From the NCBI GenBank assembly GCA_001552515.1, contig BCRI01000005.1:1-64000 (forward strand): DNA of 64,000 nt, read 5' to 3'. Shown here piece after piece: positions 1 to 9,020 of the stretch; the stretch's first letter is position 1; each line of letters opens with the position of its first letter. Source of the stretch: Sphaerimonospora mesophila NBRC 14179 = JCM 3151. Its GTDB lineage: Bacteria > Actinomycetota > Actinomycetes > Streptosporangiales > Streptosporangiaceae. Position numbers and translations under genes: made by a program. The notes beneath the pieces are model-generated. The model saw nothing but the letters and a program-made list of their open reading frames with translations. It made no database searches and had not been told where the DNA came from.

Positions 1-2036
1 GCGCCGCCTACTACGAGTGGACCGCCTACGCGACTGTGTACCCGGACGGTTCCACCGATGTGGAGCTGTACCACTACGACGACGCCACCGGCGACACGAC
101 TCTTGTCACGTGGCAGGACGTGGCCATTCCTCTCGGCGCGTGGTGCCGGTTGGAGCTCCGCGCCGACAACAACTCGCCGACGTCGTCGGCCGAGGTGCGT
201 CTTTACACTGAGGTGGACGGGGTCACTCCCGCGCTCACGCTGACCGGCACGGCGTCGCATCCGCAAGCCATGCAGTGGGATTGGTTCGGGGCTGCCGCAC
301 GTAACTACGAGGCCGCCACGAACATCTGGCTGGACGACGTCGCATTTAGCGACACCGGGTGGATCGGCCCGGAAGTTGCCGTTGCGCAGAAAGCCGCGGC
401 TGACAGTGGGACTTTGGTCGAGACGGCCAGCGTCGTTCAGATCCCGGTCGTCGCCAAGGCCAGCAGCGACAGCGGGACGCTGGTTGAGACGGCCGACGTC
501 GCTGAGATTCAGATGGTCGCCAAGGCCAGTAGCGACATCGGGCGTCTGGTGGAGTCGCGGTGGGTTGGCCAGCCGCCCCAGGCCGGTGGGTCGCCGCCGT
601 CTGTCAGGTCGGCCTCGACGGGCTCGAACGGCACCGCGCCGTACACCGTCAATAAGCCTGCCGGGGTCGTGCACAACGACATCCTGATCGCGATTCAGGC
701 GGCTGACCGTGGTACCACCGCGAACATGACGGCCCCGACTGGTGGCGCCACGTGGAATCTGCTGGATTCCGTGGACGGGACCACCCCAGACGGCGCCATT
801 CAGGTGATCCGGTTGTGGTGGAAACGCGCCGGGTCGTCGGAGCCGTCTACGTACTCGTTCAACCAGCGAAGCGGCTCGGACGGTACCTGTCTGATCGTCG
901 CGGTCAAGGACGCATCGCTGTCGGCGGCGCCGCAGATTGTGCGGGGGGTGACGTCGGGTTCCGGCCCGGCCGTTCCCACGCCGGGCATCACTCCGTCGTC
1001 GGGCAGTGACCTGGAACTCCGGTTCATCGCGGTCTACCCGGAGTTCGGCGCGGCCATCACTCCGACCCCGCCGGCTGGGCTCACGGGGCTGGCCACCTCC
1101 CAGTCGCGGACCTACACCGCCGTGGCTGCAGCGGCTCGGCAGTTGCAGTCGGGTGCGGCGACGGGGACGGAAAACTTCACCGTCTCGACCGTGCTGCTGT
1201 GGCTGGCTGGTTTCACCGTGGCGATCGCCCCTGGGAACGCCGGGCCGCAGCAGGTGGATAAGTCGGCGTTCGACGATGGCACCCTGGTCGAGACGTCCAC
1301 GGTCGCCGATCCGACTGTTTCCAAGTTGGGCAGCGACACCGGAACGTTGGGCGAGGTGTCGGCGGTCACCGCTGACGTCGCGTCGTTGGACACGGCGACG
1401 CTGGGCGAGGTCGTAGCGGTCGACGTTGAGACTGGTAGCGCCGACTCGGCGGCTCTGGTCGAAACGTCGATGCTGGAGGTCGGCTGGGCTGGGGTCGACG
1501 AGGCGACCCTGACCGAAACCGCCCACGTGGACGTGCAGGTCATGGCCACCGATTCGGCAACGCTGGTTGAATCCGCCGTCATCGACGAGACGATCGGCCC
1601 GGTCTCCGGTGACCACGGAGTCCTGGTCGAGGCCGTCCAGGTGGACGTGCAGACGGCCGCCACCGACAGCGGCGTCCTGGTCGAGTCGGCGGAGGTTGTC
1701 GTCCTCAAGGAGGCCAGCGACTCCGGGTCGCTGGTCGAGTCGGTGTTGATCGGCCTGGTGGCGTCCGACAGCGGAACGTTCGTCGAGTCCGCCCAGGTCG
1801 AAGCGTCCGTCACGGCCACCGACAGTGGAGTGTTCGCCGACCAGTCCGTGGTGGAGGCCCCGAAGTTCGCCACCGACTCCGGGCGTCTGCTGGAGAAGGC
1901 CACGGTGACTGATCTCGGCCGTGACATCGCCGTGTCCGGTCTGGTCTACCGCCGCTGGTCGGCGGGTTCCCCGTACCGCAAGTACTCCGCTGGTGAGCCG
2001 CGCCGCGCATGGGGCGCGGGGTCGCCGCGAACGTAG
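1..2036 (+). CDS. Phage fibre/appendage-like protein with LamG-like domain and DSG-LVE repeats (5' partial)
   Basis: The reading frame is open from base 3, so the true start lies left of the window; the GTG at 36 is only an internal codon. The N-terminal 110 residues visible look like a concanavalin/LamG-type jelly roll (WLDDVAFSD near its end). Three copies of a repeat of the form D-S-G-x-L-V-E-T/S-A-x-V follow, then a globular domain of about 240 residues, then twelve more copies of the repeat, 16-20 residues apart. The C-terminus is basic with WSAGSP and WGAGSP motifs. It ends just upstream of small head genes and the portal, so it is a virion surface or appendage protein by context. No exact family is recognised. 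Confidence 0.6.
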   Translation, partial: AAYYEWTAYATVYPDGSTDVELYHYDDATGDTTLVTWQDVAIPLGAWCRLELRADNNSPTSSAEVRLYTEVDGVTPALTLTGTASHPQAMQWDWFGAAARNYEAATNIWLDDVAFSDTGWIGPEVAVAQKAAADSGTLVETASVVQIPVVAKASSDSGTLVETADVAEIQMVAKASSDIGRLVESRWVGQPPQAGGSPPSVRSASTGSNGTAPYTVNKPAGVVHNDILIAIQAADRGTTANMTAPTGGATWNLLDSVDGTTPDGAIQVIRLWWKRAGSSEPSTYSFNQRSGSDGTCLIVAVKDASLSAAPQIVRGVTSGSGPAVPTPGITPSSGSDLELRFIAVYPEFGAAITPTPPAGLTGLATSQSRTYTAVAAAARQLQSGAATGTENFTVSTVLLWLAGFTVAIAPGNAGPQQVDKSAFDDGTLVETSTVADPTVSKLGSDTGTLGEVSAVTADVASLDTATLGEVVAVDVETGSADSAALVETSMLEVGWAGVDEATLTETAHVDVQVMATDSATLVESAVIDETIGPVSGDHGVLVEAVQVDVQTAATDSGVLVESAEVVVLKEASDSGSLVESVLIGLVASDSGTFVESAQVEASVTATDSGVFADQSVVEAPKFATDSGRLLEKATVTDLGRDIAVSGLVYRRWSAGSPYRKYSAGEPRRAWGAGSPRT

Positions 2037-2050
2037 GGAGGTCCGTCCCT

Positions 2051-2344
2051 GTGGAAGCGATTTCCTCCCTATCGAGGGAGTTTCTGTTCATCCCCGTCAA
2101 GGGCCCGTCCGGTGTCGAAGGCGTGAAGGTCGCCTTCACCGCCAAGGACGGCGAACCGGCCGAGGAGGACTGGCACGACGCGACGTGGGACAACGTCACC
2201 GCCGCGGGAGCTGACGCGAAGATCCTCGTCGGTCCCGGTGAGGGTGCCGTTGCGCTACCCGAAGGCACTTACCGGGCGTGGGTCCGCATCACTTCCACCG
2301 TCGAACAGCCGGTCCTGCCGGGCGGGCTTGTCCCCGTCATCTGA
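2051..2344 (+). CDS. Small phage virion-associated protein, beta-rich, 97 aa
   Basis: The GTG at 2051 is chosen because GGGAGG lies at 2036-2041, overlapping the upstream stop codon; an ATG at 2009 lacks such a site and would overlap the preceding gene. The protein opens with EAISSLSREF and has alternating hydrophobic and charged stretches typical of a small beta-sandwich, with W residues in DWHDATWDN and YRAWVRI. It lies between the repeat protein and the portal, so a head or appendage accessory role is likely. Function is unknown. Confidence 0.65.
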   Translation: MEAISSLSREFLFIPVKGPSGVEGVKVAFTAKDGEPAEEDWHDATWDNVTAAGADAKILVGPGEGAVALPEGTYRAWVRITSTVEQPVLPGGLVPVI

Positions 2345-2353
2345 GGAGACCTC

Positions 2354-2617
2354 ATGCTGCGCATCCCCGTCACCGGCGACATCGTCCGCTACCGAGGCAA
2401 GCAGGGCCTGCACGCCGTACGTGCGGCGATCGTCACCGCCGACGTGACGACGTTGGATCCTCGCGGTGTCGCGGCCGGGGCGGTGCCCGCGCTGGATGAC
2501 TCGCTCCACGTTCATCTGTGGGTGTTCACGCCGGGGCAGCTCGGCGGGTTCCACGAGTACAACGTGCCGTACGGGGCTGATCCCGGCACCTGGCATTGGC
2601 CGGTGTCCGCCGGATGA
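2354..2617 (+). CDS. Hypothetical small phage protein, 87 aa
   Basis: It starts at ATG 2354 after a GAGGAGACC ribosome site, 9 nt past the preceding stop. The protein is rich in aromatic residues near its C-terminus (HVHLWVF, FHEYNVPYG, TWHWP) and has no membrane segment. It is translationally coupled to the next gene through an overlap at 2614-2617. It belongs to the group of small genes before the portal. No domain is recognised. Confidence 0.6.
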   Translation: MLRIPVTGDIVRYRGKQGLHAVRAAIVTADVTTLDPRGVAAGAVPALDDSLHVHLWVFTPGQLGGFHEYNVPYGADPGTWHWPVSAG

Positions 2618-2778
2618 GCGGCCAGCCCATCAGCTGGCGGCAGGCCGCGTCCCGTGCCGCTGAGGTTTTGGAACGCGCGGACTGCGAGCCGAACCCGTTG
2701 ATGGTCGAGGCCAAGTGCGCCATCGCCTACGGCTGGACGCAGCTGGCCGCCGCCTTGTCGGAGATCGAACAAACGTGA
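2614..2778 (+). CDS. Hypothetical short alpha-helical phage protein, 54 aa
   Basis: It starts at ATG 2614, overlapping the previous stop in an ATGA arrangement, which supports coupled translation. The peptide is almost entirely helical, with ISWRQAASRAAEVLERA and YGWTQLAAALSEIEQ. Genes of this size and position just before the portal are common in actinophages and usually have no assigned role. The call rests on coupling and codon use only. Confidence 0.55.
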   Translation: MSGQPISWRQAASRAAEVLERADCEPNPLMVEAKCAIAYGWTQLAAALSEIEQT

Positions 2779-2793
2779 ACAGGATGGTGGCCG

Positions 2794-4362
2794 ATGCCGC
2801 TTCCCGAGCGTAATCAGGAGTGGCCGCCGCCTGCGATCCGACAGGAGATGCGGCTCTACGACACTCACGGCGCCTGGTATTCGGGGGACCCGGAACGGCT
2901 GGCCGAGGTGTACGGCGGTAACAAGACAGCGCCGATGGTCGGTATGGACCCGAAGGGCTGGGATCGGCCGATTACCCGCGCGGGCGGTTATCTCGGCCGG
3001 ATGGTCCGATGGTTTTGGGGGACGCCGACGCCGGCGGGGCAGTCGCGGGCGACGAAGCTTCACATCCCGATCGCCGCTGACATCGCCGCGACGTCAGCCG
3101 ACCTGCTGTTCAGTGAGCCGCCGACGCTGAAGGTCAAGGGTAAGAAGGGCCAGCAGCGGCTGGATTCGGTGATGCACGAGGCCGGGGTGTACGGCACGCT
3201 GCTGGAGGCCGCCGAGTTGGCGGCCGCGTACGGCGGTGTGTACCTGCGGGTCGGCTGGGACACGACGATGTCGGACTACCCGGTGGTGGACGCTCTGCCG
3301 CCGGATGCCGCGGTGCCGGAGTTCCATCAGGGGCGGCTCAAGGCTGTGACGTTCTGGAAGGTCGTGCACGAGGAGGACGGCCAGGTGTGGCGGCACCTGG
3401 AGCGGCACGAGACGGGCCGTGTCTTCCACGGCCTTTACATGGGTGACGACGACGACCTTGGCATGCAGGTGCCGCTGCAGGAGCACCCGGCGACTGAGGA
3501 GTTCGCCGAGTTGGTGGACGAGGACGGCGGGTTCGACAGCGGTTTCGAGCGAGGCCTGCTCGTCGATTACATCCCGAACATGCGGCCGCACCGCCTGATC
3601 CGGGGAACGGCGGTTGGCCGGTCCGATTACGCGGGCGTTGAGCCGCTGATGGACGCCTTGGATGAGACCTGGACGTCGTGGATGCGGGACCTGCGGCTGG
3701 CGAAGGCACGGATCATCGTCCCAGAGGTGTACCTGACGACGAACGGCCGCGGACAGGCCGCGTCGTGGGACCCGGACCGGGAGATTTACAGCGCGCTGGG
3801 CGGCATGCTGCCGTCGCCGAACAACCCCAGCAACATGATCACGTTGGCGCAGTTCAACATCCGCGTCGCCGAGCACTCTGAGACGTCGAAGAACCTGATG
3901 GAGCAGATCGTGCGCGGCGCCGGGTACTCCGTGCAGAGCTTCGGTGAGGGCGGTGACGGGCAGGCCCGGACGGCGACCGAGATCCACATGCAGAAGCACC
4001 GGTCGTACTCCACGCGGGGACGGAAGATCGGCTATTGGACGCCGCGGTTGGCGTGGTTGTCGGAGGCGATGCTGGCCGTCGATCATTCCGTGTTCGGTAC
4101 GAAGGTCGTGTCTGAGCGGGCGATGATCGAGTGGCCGGACGGTGTCATGCCCGACCCCGAGAGCATGGGCCGGACCTTGGACATGCTGAACCGGGCGCAG
4201 GCCGTCAGCCTGGACACGAAGATCCGGTGGGTTCACCCCGACTGGGATGACGTGCAGGTGGAGGACGAGAAGAAGAGGCTGCGTGACGAACTCGGGCTGA
4301 ACGTCCCGGACCCGGCGACGCTGACCGACACGCTCATCCCTGACGCATCCGGCGAGGACTGA
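2794..4362 (+). CDS. Phage portal protein
   Basis: This 522-aa protein fits a portal subunit in size and position: it lies directly before the minor capsid gene and upstream of scaffold and coat. The portal forms the dodecameric ring at the packaging vertex through which DNA enters and leaves. Features typical of the SPP1/HK97-like family are an acidic C-terminal tail, a long central domain with aromatic and proline residues, and a segment around QSFGEGGDGQARTATEI where portals commonly have an S-T-A-T-E helix. The terminase genes that normally precede it must lie left of the window. Its stop overlaps the next start (TGATG). Confidence 0.85.
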   Translation: MPLPERNQEWPPPAIRQEMRLYDTHGAWYSGDPERLAEVYGGNKTAPMVGMDPKGWDRPITRAGGYLGRMVRWFWGTPTPAGQSRATKLHIPIAADIAATSADLLFSEPPTLKVKGKKGQQRLDSVMHEAGVYGTLLEAAELAAAYGGVYLRVGWDTTMSDYPVVDALPPDAAVPEFHQGRLKAVTFWKVVHEEDGQVWRHLERHETGRVFHGLYMGDDDDLGMQVPLQEHPATEEFAELVDEDGGFDSGFERGLLVDYIPNMRPHRLIRGTAVGRSDYAGVEPLMDALDETWTSWMRDLRLAKARIIVPEVYLTTNGRGQAASWDPDREIYSALGGMLPSPNNPSNMITLAQFNIRVAEHSETSKNLMEQIVRGAGYSVQSFGEGGDGQARTATEIHMQKHRSYSTRGRKIGYWTPRLAWLSEAMLAVDHSVFGTKVVSERAMIEWPDGVMPDPESMGRTLDMLNRAQAVSLDTKIRWVHPDWDDVQVEDEKKRLRDELGLNVPDPATLTDTLIPDASGED

Positions 4363-6332
4363 TGGCCGTCACTCCAGCCGGGGCGATCGAGGCCGGGCTG
4401 GAGCAGGCGCGGCGGGTCGCGGCGATGTACGCCGACGCGGAGGCGGCGCTACTCGCGCGGATCGCCGCCAGGGTCGGTAAGGACCTCGACAACGACGACG
4501 GCCAGGACTGGGCGGACAAACGACTCGCCGAGGTGACGCAGCTCCGTAAGGAAGCCGAGTCGATCGTCCGCCGTCTTGAGTCGGCCGCGAAAGCGGCGGC
4601 CAAGCGGGCGGTGCTGGACACGTGGGCTGAGGGGATGGACGTCGCGGTGCGTGGTGCCGTGCTGCAGGTCCATGACGCGAAGCTACGTAAACGACTGGAG
4701 CGGGTGCTGAACGACGCGCGGAACCTCGGCGCGGCCAAGGGCATCAGCGCCGGTCAGGGCGTCGCCGAGCTGGCCGAGCAGGCGGGCCGGATCATCACGG
4801 CGGTGCATGAGGGCGCGCTGCGGGCGGTGGACGACATCTACCGCAACGTCGTCGCCGAGACGGCCGGCCGGGTGCTGGTCGGTGCGGAAACCCGGCGGGA
4901 GTCGGCGCAGCGGGCTCTCGACCGGTTCACCGCGCAGGGCATCACAGGGTTCGTCGATGCGTCGGGCCGTACGTGGGGCATGCCGCAGTACGTCGAGATG
5001 GCGATGCGGACGGCGACCGCGCGGGCGGCGGTGGACGGGCACCTGTCCACGCTGCGGGAGGCCGGGATCAACCTGGTCAGCGTGTCGCGGCTGCCGTACA
5101 CCTGCAAGCGGTGCGCCCCCTGGGAAGGCAAGGTCCTGGCCTTGGCGGGTTCGGCGGACACGCGAGTGGAGGAGAACCCGGCCACGGGCGTGCAGGTGTT
5201 CGTGGAGGTGGAGGGAACGGTCACGGAGGCCCGGCTGGCGGGTCTGCTGCACCCGAACTGCGGGCACAATCTGAACCCGTACCTACCGGGGGTGTCCAGG
5301 CTGGCGCCTGCCGTGCAGTCGGATGCGACGTATGAGGACACGCAGCGGCAGCGCTACCTGGAACGGAAGATCCGGGAGAACAAGCGGCGTGCGGCGGTCG
5401 CGCTCGACGACGACGCACGGGAGAAGGCCGAGGCGAAGACGTCCGCCTACCAGCAGCAACTCAAGGACCTGACGAAGGTGACGGGCCTGCGGCGGAAGAA
5501 GCACCGAGAGGCGGCCGACGCCCCGCCGAAGGACCTGGAGAAGCTGACGGATGAGGAGATCACCGAGCAGGTCTTGCGGTTCTCCAACGACGAGGAAGCC
5601 CTGACGTGCCTCGAACAGGAGTTGAACCGCCGAGACGAGGCCGCGGCCGCCGCCCGGAAGGCGGCTGGCCCGGCTGCGCAGGACGACCCGATCGCCACGC
5701 TGGCCGAGTACGACGACATGGGCGACCTGACTGATGACCACCTGTCGGCGCTGATGGAGCGGTACCGCGACGACCCGGACGGCATGGCTCGCGTCCTCGA
5801 CGAGTTGGACCGCATCGAGCAGCAGACCCGGCAGCGTGAGCAGTGGTCGTGGAACTGGCGTGAGGAGGAAACCGACGCCGACCGGCAGATTTCGGACCTC
5901 ATCGCGTCGGGCCGCTACTCCTACATGGAGGCGTACGCCGAGGTGCACGGGCTGGACCCGGCGGAGTTGGACCGTCAGGAGCGGCGGGCGTTGCTGGAGT
6001 CGGAACGCCGTCCGGGTGAGGACATCGACCAGGCGGTGCGCCGGGTGTACGCCCGGTGGCTTGACCAGGTGTACGACCAGGCTGAGGCCGCGACGAACGG
6101 CTTCATGCTGAATGAGGAGGGCCGGAAGGCCGGGATCAACGAGAAGACGTTGTTCTCCGGGCCGGCCTCGAGGGCGCGGAAGTACGCCAGCGAGGAACTG
6201 CTGAGGTTCTGGGCGGATAACCCGCGGCTGACGTTGACGGAGTTCCGTGCGCAGATGCTCGGCCGGGAGTCCGACAGGAAGGCGGCTGCGCGGACTCGCG
6301 CGGGCGGCGCCGGTAGGGAGTTTGGCGTATGA
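4362..6332 (+). CDS. Phage minor capsid protein 2 / MuF-like head protein with long C-terminal extension
   Basis: The first 310 residues match the phage minor capsid protein 2 family. An N-terminal helical region is followed by a cysteine- and histidine-containing core with YTCKRCAPWEGK and then LHPNCGHNLNPYLPG, the metal-binding-like signature of the family. The protein binds the portal inside the head. The remaining 340 residues are a charged, mainly helical extension (EKTLFSGPASRARKYASEE near the end) not needed for the family call; it may be an internal head or ejected domain. At 656 aa it is longer than typical members. It overlaps the portal stop by one base and the next small gene by four. 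Confidence 0.8.
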   Translation: MAVTPAGAIEAGLEQARRVAAMYADAEAALLARIAARVGKDLDNDDGQDWADKRLAEVTQLRKEAESIVRRLESAAKAAAKRAVLDTWAEGMDVAVRGAVLQVHDAKLRKRLERVLNDARNLGAAKGISAGQGVAELAEQAGRIITAVHEGALRAVDDIYRNVVAETAGRVLVGAETRRESAQRALDRFTAQGITGFVDASGRTWGMPQYVEMAMRTATARAAVDGHLSTLREAGINLVSVSRLPYTCKRCAPWEGKVLALAGSADTRVEENPATGVQVFVEVEGTVTEARLAGLLHPNCGHNLNPYLPGVSRLAPAVQSDATYEDTQRQRYLERKIRENKRRAAVALDDDAREKAEAKTSAYQQQLKDLTKVTGLRRKKHREAADAPPKDLEKLTDEEITEQVLRFSNDEEALTCLEQELNRRDEAAAAARKAAGPAAQDDPIATLAEYDDMGDLTDDHLSALMERYRDDPDGMARVLDELDRIEQQTRQREQWSWNWREEETDADRQISDLIASGRYSYMEAYAEVHGLDPAELDRQERRALLESERRPGEDIDQAVRRVYARWLDQVYDQAEAATNGFMLNEEGRKAGINEKTLFSGPASRARKYASEELLRFWADNPRLTLTEFRAQMLGRESDRKAAARTRAGGAGREFGV

Positions 6333-6499
6333 CCATCTCGGAGACCGACCGCCGGGCCGCGCTCACGTTCGGCCGGTTGGCTGGCGAGCGTGGCATGCCA
6401 GTCACCGCCTGCCCGTATCCGGTGCAGGGCGATGGCCGGGAGCGGGCGCTGCGGCTGCTGTGGATGCGGGCGTACGCGCGGCACAGTCCGGGCGCGTAG
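6329..6499 (+). CDS. Small RMF/CrpP-like protein, 56 aa
   Basis: This ORF starts at ATG 6329, overlapping the end of the minor capsid gene, and stops at 6499. The pattern G-x2-A-x2-R-G-x4-A-CPY-x8-R followed by W-x-R-A-Y-A-R resembles ribosome modulation factor and the CrpP family, small basic proteins with a conserved CPY and a downstream W/R motif. It lies between the minor capsid and scaffold genes. Resemblance by eye is moderate, and a structural or DNA-binding role is equally possible. Confidence 0.5.
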   Translation: MTISETDRRAALTFGRLAGERGMPVTACPYPVQGDGRERALRLLWMRAYARHSPGA

Positions 6500-6580
6500 C
6501 TGTCTCTTTCTCCCTTGGGCCTGCCGGGCGCGGGTCCTTTCATTTGTCCCGACGACACGCTCCAGGAGGGCGATCTCGTC

Positions 6581-7414
6581 ATGCTCGAAAACACCCTGCC
6601 GACGACGCCGGGCGCGCTCCTCGGCTACCGCAAGGACGGTACCCCGTTCTACCTGATCGCTGGTGGCGCACCGGAGGACGGCGAAGGCCAGCCGCAGGCC
6701 GAGCAGGAGCAGCAGGCTCCCACGGCCCCGGCCGAGACCACGCCGACCGAGCCGCAGCAGCCGGCCGACGAGGCGGTGAACTCCGACGCCAAGCGCGTGG
6801 ATCAGCTTCCGGCGTGGGCGCAGAAGCTCATCAAGGACACCCGCGCGGAGGCGGCCGACTGGCGGTCCAAGCTCAAGGATGCGCAGAGGGCCGCCGATGA
6901 GGCGACCGCGTCGCAGGGGCCGTCGCAGGAGGAGGTCACCCAGCAGGTCCGGACGGACTTCGCTCAGCAGATCGCCAAGGCTCTCGGCTTGGTAGCTGAG
7001 GAGGAGAAGCCGATCGACCCGCAGCAGGTGATCGACACGCTGACGGCCGAGCGGGACACCACGGCCAAGGAACGCGACCAGGAGAAGGAGCGGCACCGCC
7101 GCGCACTGGTCGAGCTCGCGGTTCACCGGGCCAGCACGAAGGTCGGCGCTGACCCTGACGCCCTGCTGGACAGCCGGTCGTTCCTGAAGGCGGTCCGGGA
7201 CTTGGACCCGGACGACAAGGACTTTTCCACCGTTTTGACGGAGACGATCCAGACGGCGGTGGAGAACAACCCGAAGTTCAAGGCGGCCGCCCAGGCGGGG
7301 CCGCCCGCACGCTCGGGAGGCGAGTTCACCGGCGGGCCTGGTGGGCGTCGAACCGAATCCGAGCCCTCCATCGACGAGTTCCGCGCCAGGCGTAAGAAGC
7401 GCGCCTCGTCCTGA
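6581..7414 (+). CDS. Phage capsid scaffolding protein
   Basis: The ATG at 6581 follows CAGGAGGGCG with good spacing. The 277-aa product starts with a short hydrophobic patch (GTPFYLIAGG), then a low-complexity Q/E/P/A region, then a long charged coiled-coil from about residue 90 to 180 (AEAADWRSKLKDAQRAADEA, then EKERHRRALVELAV), and ends in a basic tail (EFRARRKKRASS). That layout, directly before the coat gene, is diagnostic of phage scaffolds, which template procapsid assembly and are then removed. The basic C-terminal tail is the usual coat-binding element. Confidence 0.85.
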   Translation: MLENTLPTTPGALLGYRKDGTPFYLIAGGAPEDGEGQPQAEQEQQAPTAPAETTPTEPQQPADEAVNSDAKRVDQLPAWAQKLIKDTRAEAADWRSKLKDAQRAADEATASQGPSQEEVTQQVRTDFAQQIAKALGLVAEEEKPIDPQQVIDTLTAERDTTAKERDQEKERHRRALVELAVHRASTKVGADPDALLDSRSFLKAVRDLDPDDKDFSTVLTETIQTAVENNPKFKAAAQAGPPARSGGEFTGGPGGRRTESEPSIDEFRARRKKRASS

Positions 7415-7416
7415 CA

Positions 7417-7440
7417 GCTGATAGCGGCACCGCTATCAGC
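7417..7440. promoter_or_regulatory. Palindrome GATAGC-N6-GCTATC, copy 1 (before coat gene)
   Basis: Perfect 11-bp arms GCTGATAGCGG and CCGCTATCAGC flank a 2-bp centre. It lies between the scaffold stop and the coat ribosome site, ending 24 nt before the coat start. Related copies lie before the tail-tube, endolysin and holin genes and after the excisionase. It could act as an RNA hairpin that stabilises the downstream mRNA or as a protein operator. Confidence 0.8.
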
Positions 7441-7464
7441 CCTCCTAAGGAGTGAAAGGCCCGA

Positions 7465-8403
7465 ATGGCTAACACGTTCCTCACCCCGTCGATCATCGCC
7501 AAGCAGGCGCTCGCGACGCTGTACGAGACCTGCGTCATGGCCCAGCTCGTGCACAGGGACTACGAGCAGGAGTTCGTGTCCCGTGTCGGCGACACGATTT
7601 CCGTCCGGAAGCCCGCGGTGTTCGAAGCCAAGGAGTTCAACCGGACCAACGGCATCGAGATCCAGAACGCGGAAGAGGGCAGCGTGCCGATCACGCTGAA
7701 CCACTTCGCCGACGTCAGCTTCGCCGTGACGGCCGAAGAGTTGACGCTGGAGATCGAGGACTTCGGGACGCAGCTGCTCAACCCCGCGATGGAAGCGATC
7801 AGCCAGAAGATCGACAGGGACATCCTGAGCCTGCGCAGCGACATCGTGCAGCGTGTGGGCAAGGCCGGCGCGGCGATCACGGGTGTCACCGGTGCGGGTA
7901 TCCACGACTACGACAAGCCGCAGGTCGCGATCGACGCCCGGCGGGTCCTCAACCAGCGGAACGTCCCGGCGGCGGACCGGAACCTCGTCATCGGCCCTGA
8001 GATGGAGGCCCTGTGGCTCAGCGACCCGCTGTTCCACCAGGCGGACGTGAGGGGCGACACGGACGGTCTGCGTGAGGCGTCGCTGGGTCGGCGGATCTTC
8101 GGATTCGACGGGTTCCAGACCCAGAACATCGAGGCCCCGACCGGGACCCCGTCCTCGGGTCAGCCGAACACGGAGATCGGTGTGGCCTTCCACAAGACGG
8201 CGTTCGCCCTGGTCACGAGGCCTCTCGTGTTGCCGCAGGGCGCCGCTAACGCCGCCGTCGAGAGCTACCGGGGCTTCGGCGTGCGCGTGGTCATGGACTA
8301 CGACATCAGCAAGAAGCAGGACATCGTTTCGGTGGACTGCCTCTACGGTGTCAAGACCCTCGACGCGAACCGTGCCGTCCTGATCCACGGAGTGGCGGCG
8401 TGA
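7465..8403 (+). CDS. Phage major capsid (coat) protein, P22 gp5-like family
   Basis: The 312-aa product opens MANTFLTPSIIAKQALATLY and continues with QLVHRDYEQEF and GDTISVRKPAVFEA. This N-terminal pattern is characteristic of the P22 coat protein 5-like family of HK97-fold coats. It follows the scaffold, as expected. The start is supported by CCTAAGGAG at 7442-7450. A palindromic element sits directly upstream of its ribosome site, consistent with special control of a very highly expressed gene. Its stop overlaps the next GTG start by four bases. Confidence 0.9.
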   Translation: MANTFLTPSIIAKQALATLYETCVMAQLVHRDYEQEFVSRVGDTISVRKPAVFEAKEFNRTNGIEIQNAEEGSVPITLNHFADVSFAVTAEELTLEIEDFGTQLLNPAMEAISQKIDRDILSLRSDIVQRVGKAGAAITGVTGAGIHDYDKPQVAIDARRVLNQRNVPAADRNLVIGPEMEALWLSDPLFHQADVRGDTDGLREASLGRRIFGFDGFQTQNIEAPTGTPSSGQPNTEIGVAFHKTAFALVTRPLVLPQGAANAAVESYRGFGVRVVMDYDISKKQDIVSVDCLYGVKTLDANRAVLIHGVAA

Positions 8404-8690
8404 CGTTCGTCTACCGCAACTCCAACACCGGCCAGGTGGTCGAGGTCGCCGACCGTGACCCCTGCCTGGACATGTTGGACAACTGGCGGATCATCAGCGG
8501 GCCCGAGCCCGCAGCCGCCAGCGAGTCCGGTCCGGCTTCGGCCGGGCCGGACCGCCCGTCCGAAAACGCGAACAAGGCGGCATGGGTCTCCTATGCCGTC
8601 GCCTGCGGCATGCCCGAAGCCGACGCCAAGTCGCTGAGCAAGGCCGCGCTCATCGAGGAGTTCGGGGAGGACAGCGATGTCGAGGACTGA
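8400..8690 (+). CDS. Hypothetical head protein downstream of coat, 96 aa
   Basis: It starts at GTG 8400 inside the end of the coat gene, so translation is coupled. The N-terminal 30 residues (VYRNSNTGQVVEVADRD) and a Pro/Ser/Ala linker are followed by a small helical C-terminal unit rich in acidic residues (KAALIEEFGEDSD). This two-part design recurs in short proteins encoded right after coat genes in actinophages. No function is assigned; a head-completion or coat-associated role is inferred from position only. Confidence 0.6.
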   Translation: MTFVYRNSNTGQVVEVADRDPCLDMLDNWRIISGPEPAAASESGPASAGPDRPSENANKAAWVSYAVACGMPEADAKSLSKAALIEEFGEDSDVED

Positions 8691-9018
8691 CCTTCCGCGG
8701 CGGCCGATGCCGCGGACCGGTGCGGCGCTCGGCGCGGGCCTGGTCGCGGCCGGGCCGGGCGGCTTCTCGTTCGACCACGGCGAGCGGCGGATGCTGCTGC
8801 TGCGCAACGGCAGCGACGCGCCGATCGCGGTGACGGTCCAGATCCCGGCGACGGTCGAGGGTCAGGACGTGGAGGACCTGCCGGTCACGGTCCCGGCGAA
8901 CGATTCGCTGCTGCTGCCGCCGTTCTCGGTGGTGTACCGGCAGGTCAACGGCAAGGTGTACGTGGACTACGCCGACCCGGCTGATCTGTCGGCCGCGGTG
9001 TACGAGCTGCCGGTGTAG
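8677..9018 (+). CDS. Hypothetical head/decoration-like protein, 113 aa
   Basis: It starts at ATG 8677, overlapping the preceding gene. The sequence is beta-rich with FSFDHGERRMLLLRNGS and a repeated valine pattern through PVTVPANDSLLLPPFSVVY. The fold suggested is an all-beta domain that could decorate the capsid or seal the head. It precedes the first head-tail connector by two bases. No named family is recognised. Confidence 0.6.
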   Translation: MSRTDLPRRPMPRTGAALGAGLVAAGPGGFSFDHGERRMLLLRNGSDAPIAVTVQIPATVEGQDVEDLPVTVPANDSLLLPPFSVVYRQVNGKVYVDYADPADLSAAVYELPV

Positions 9019-9020
9019 CC

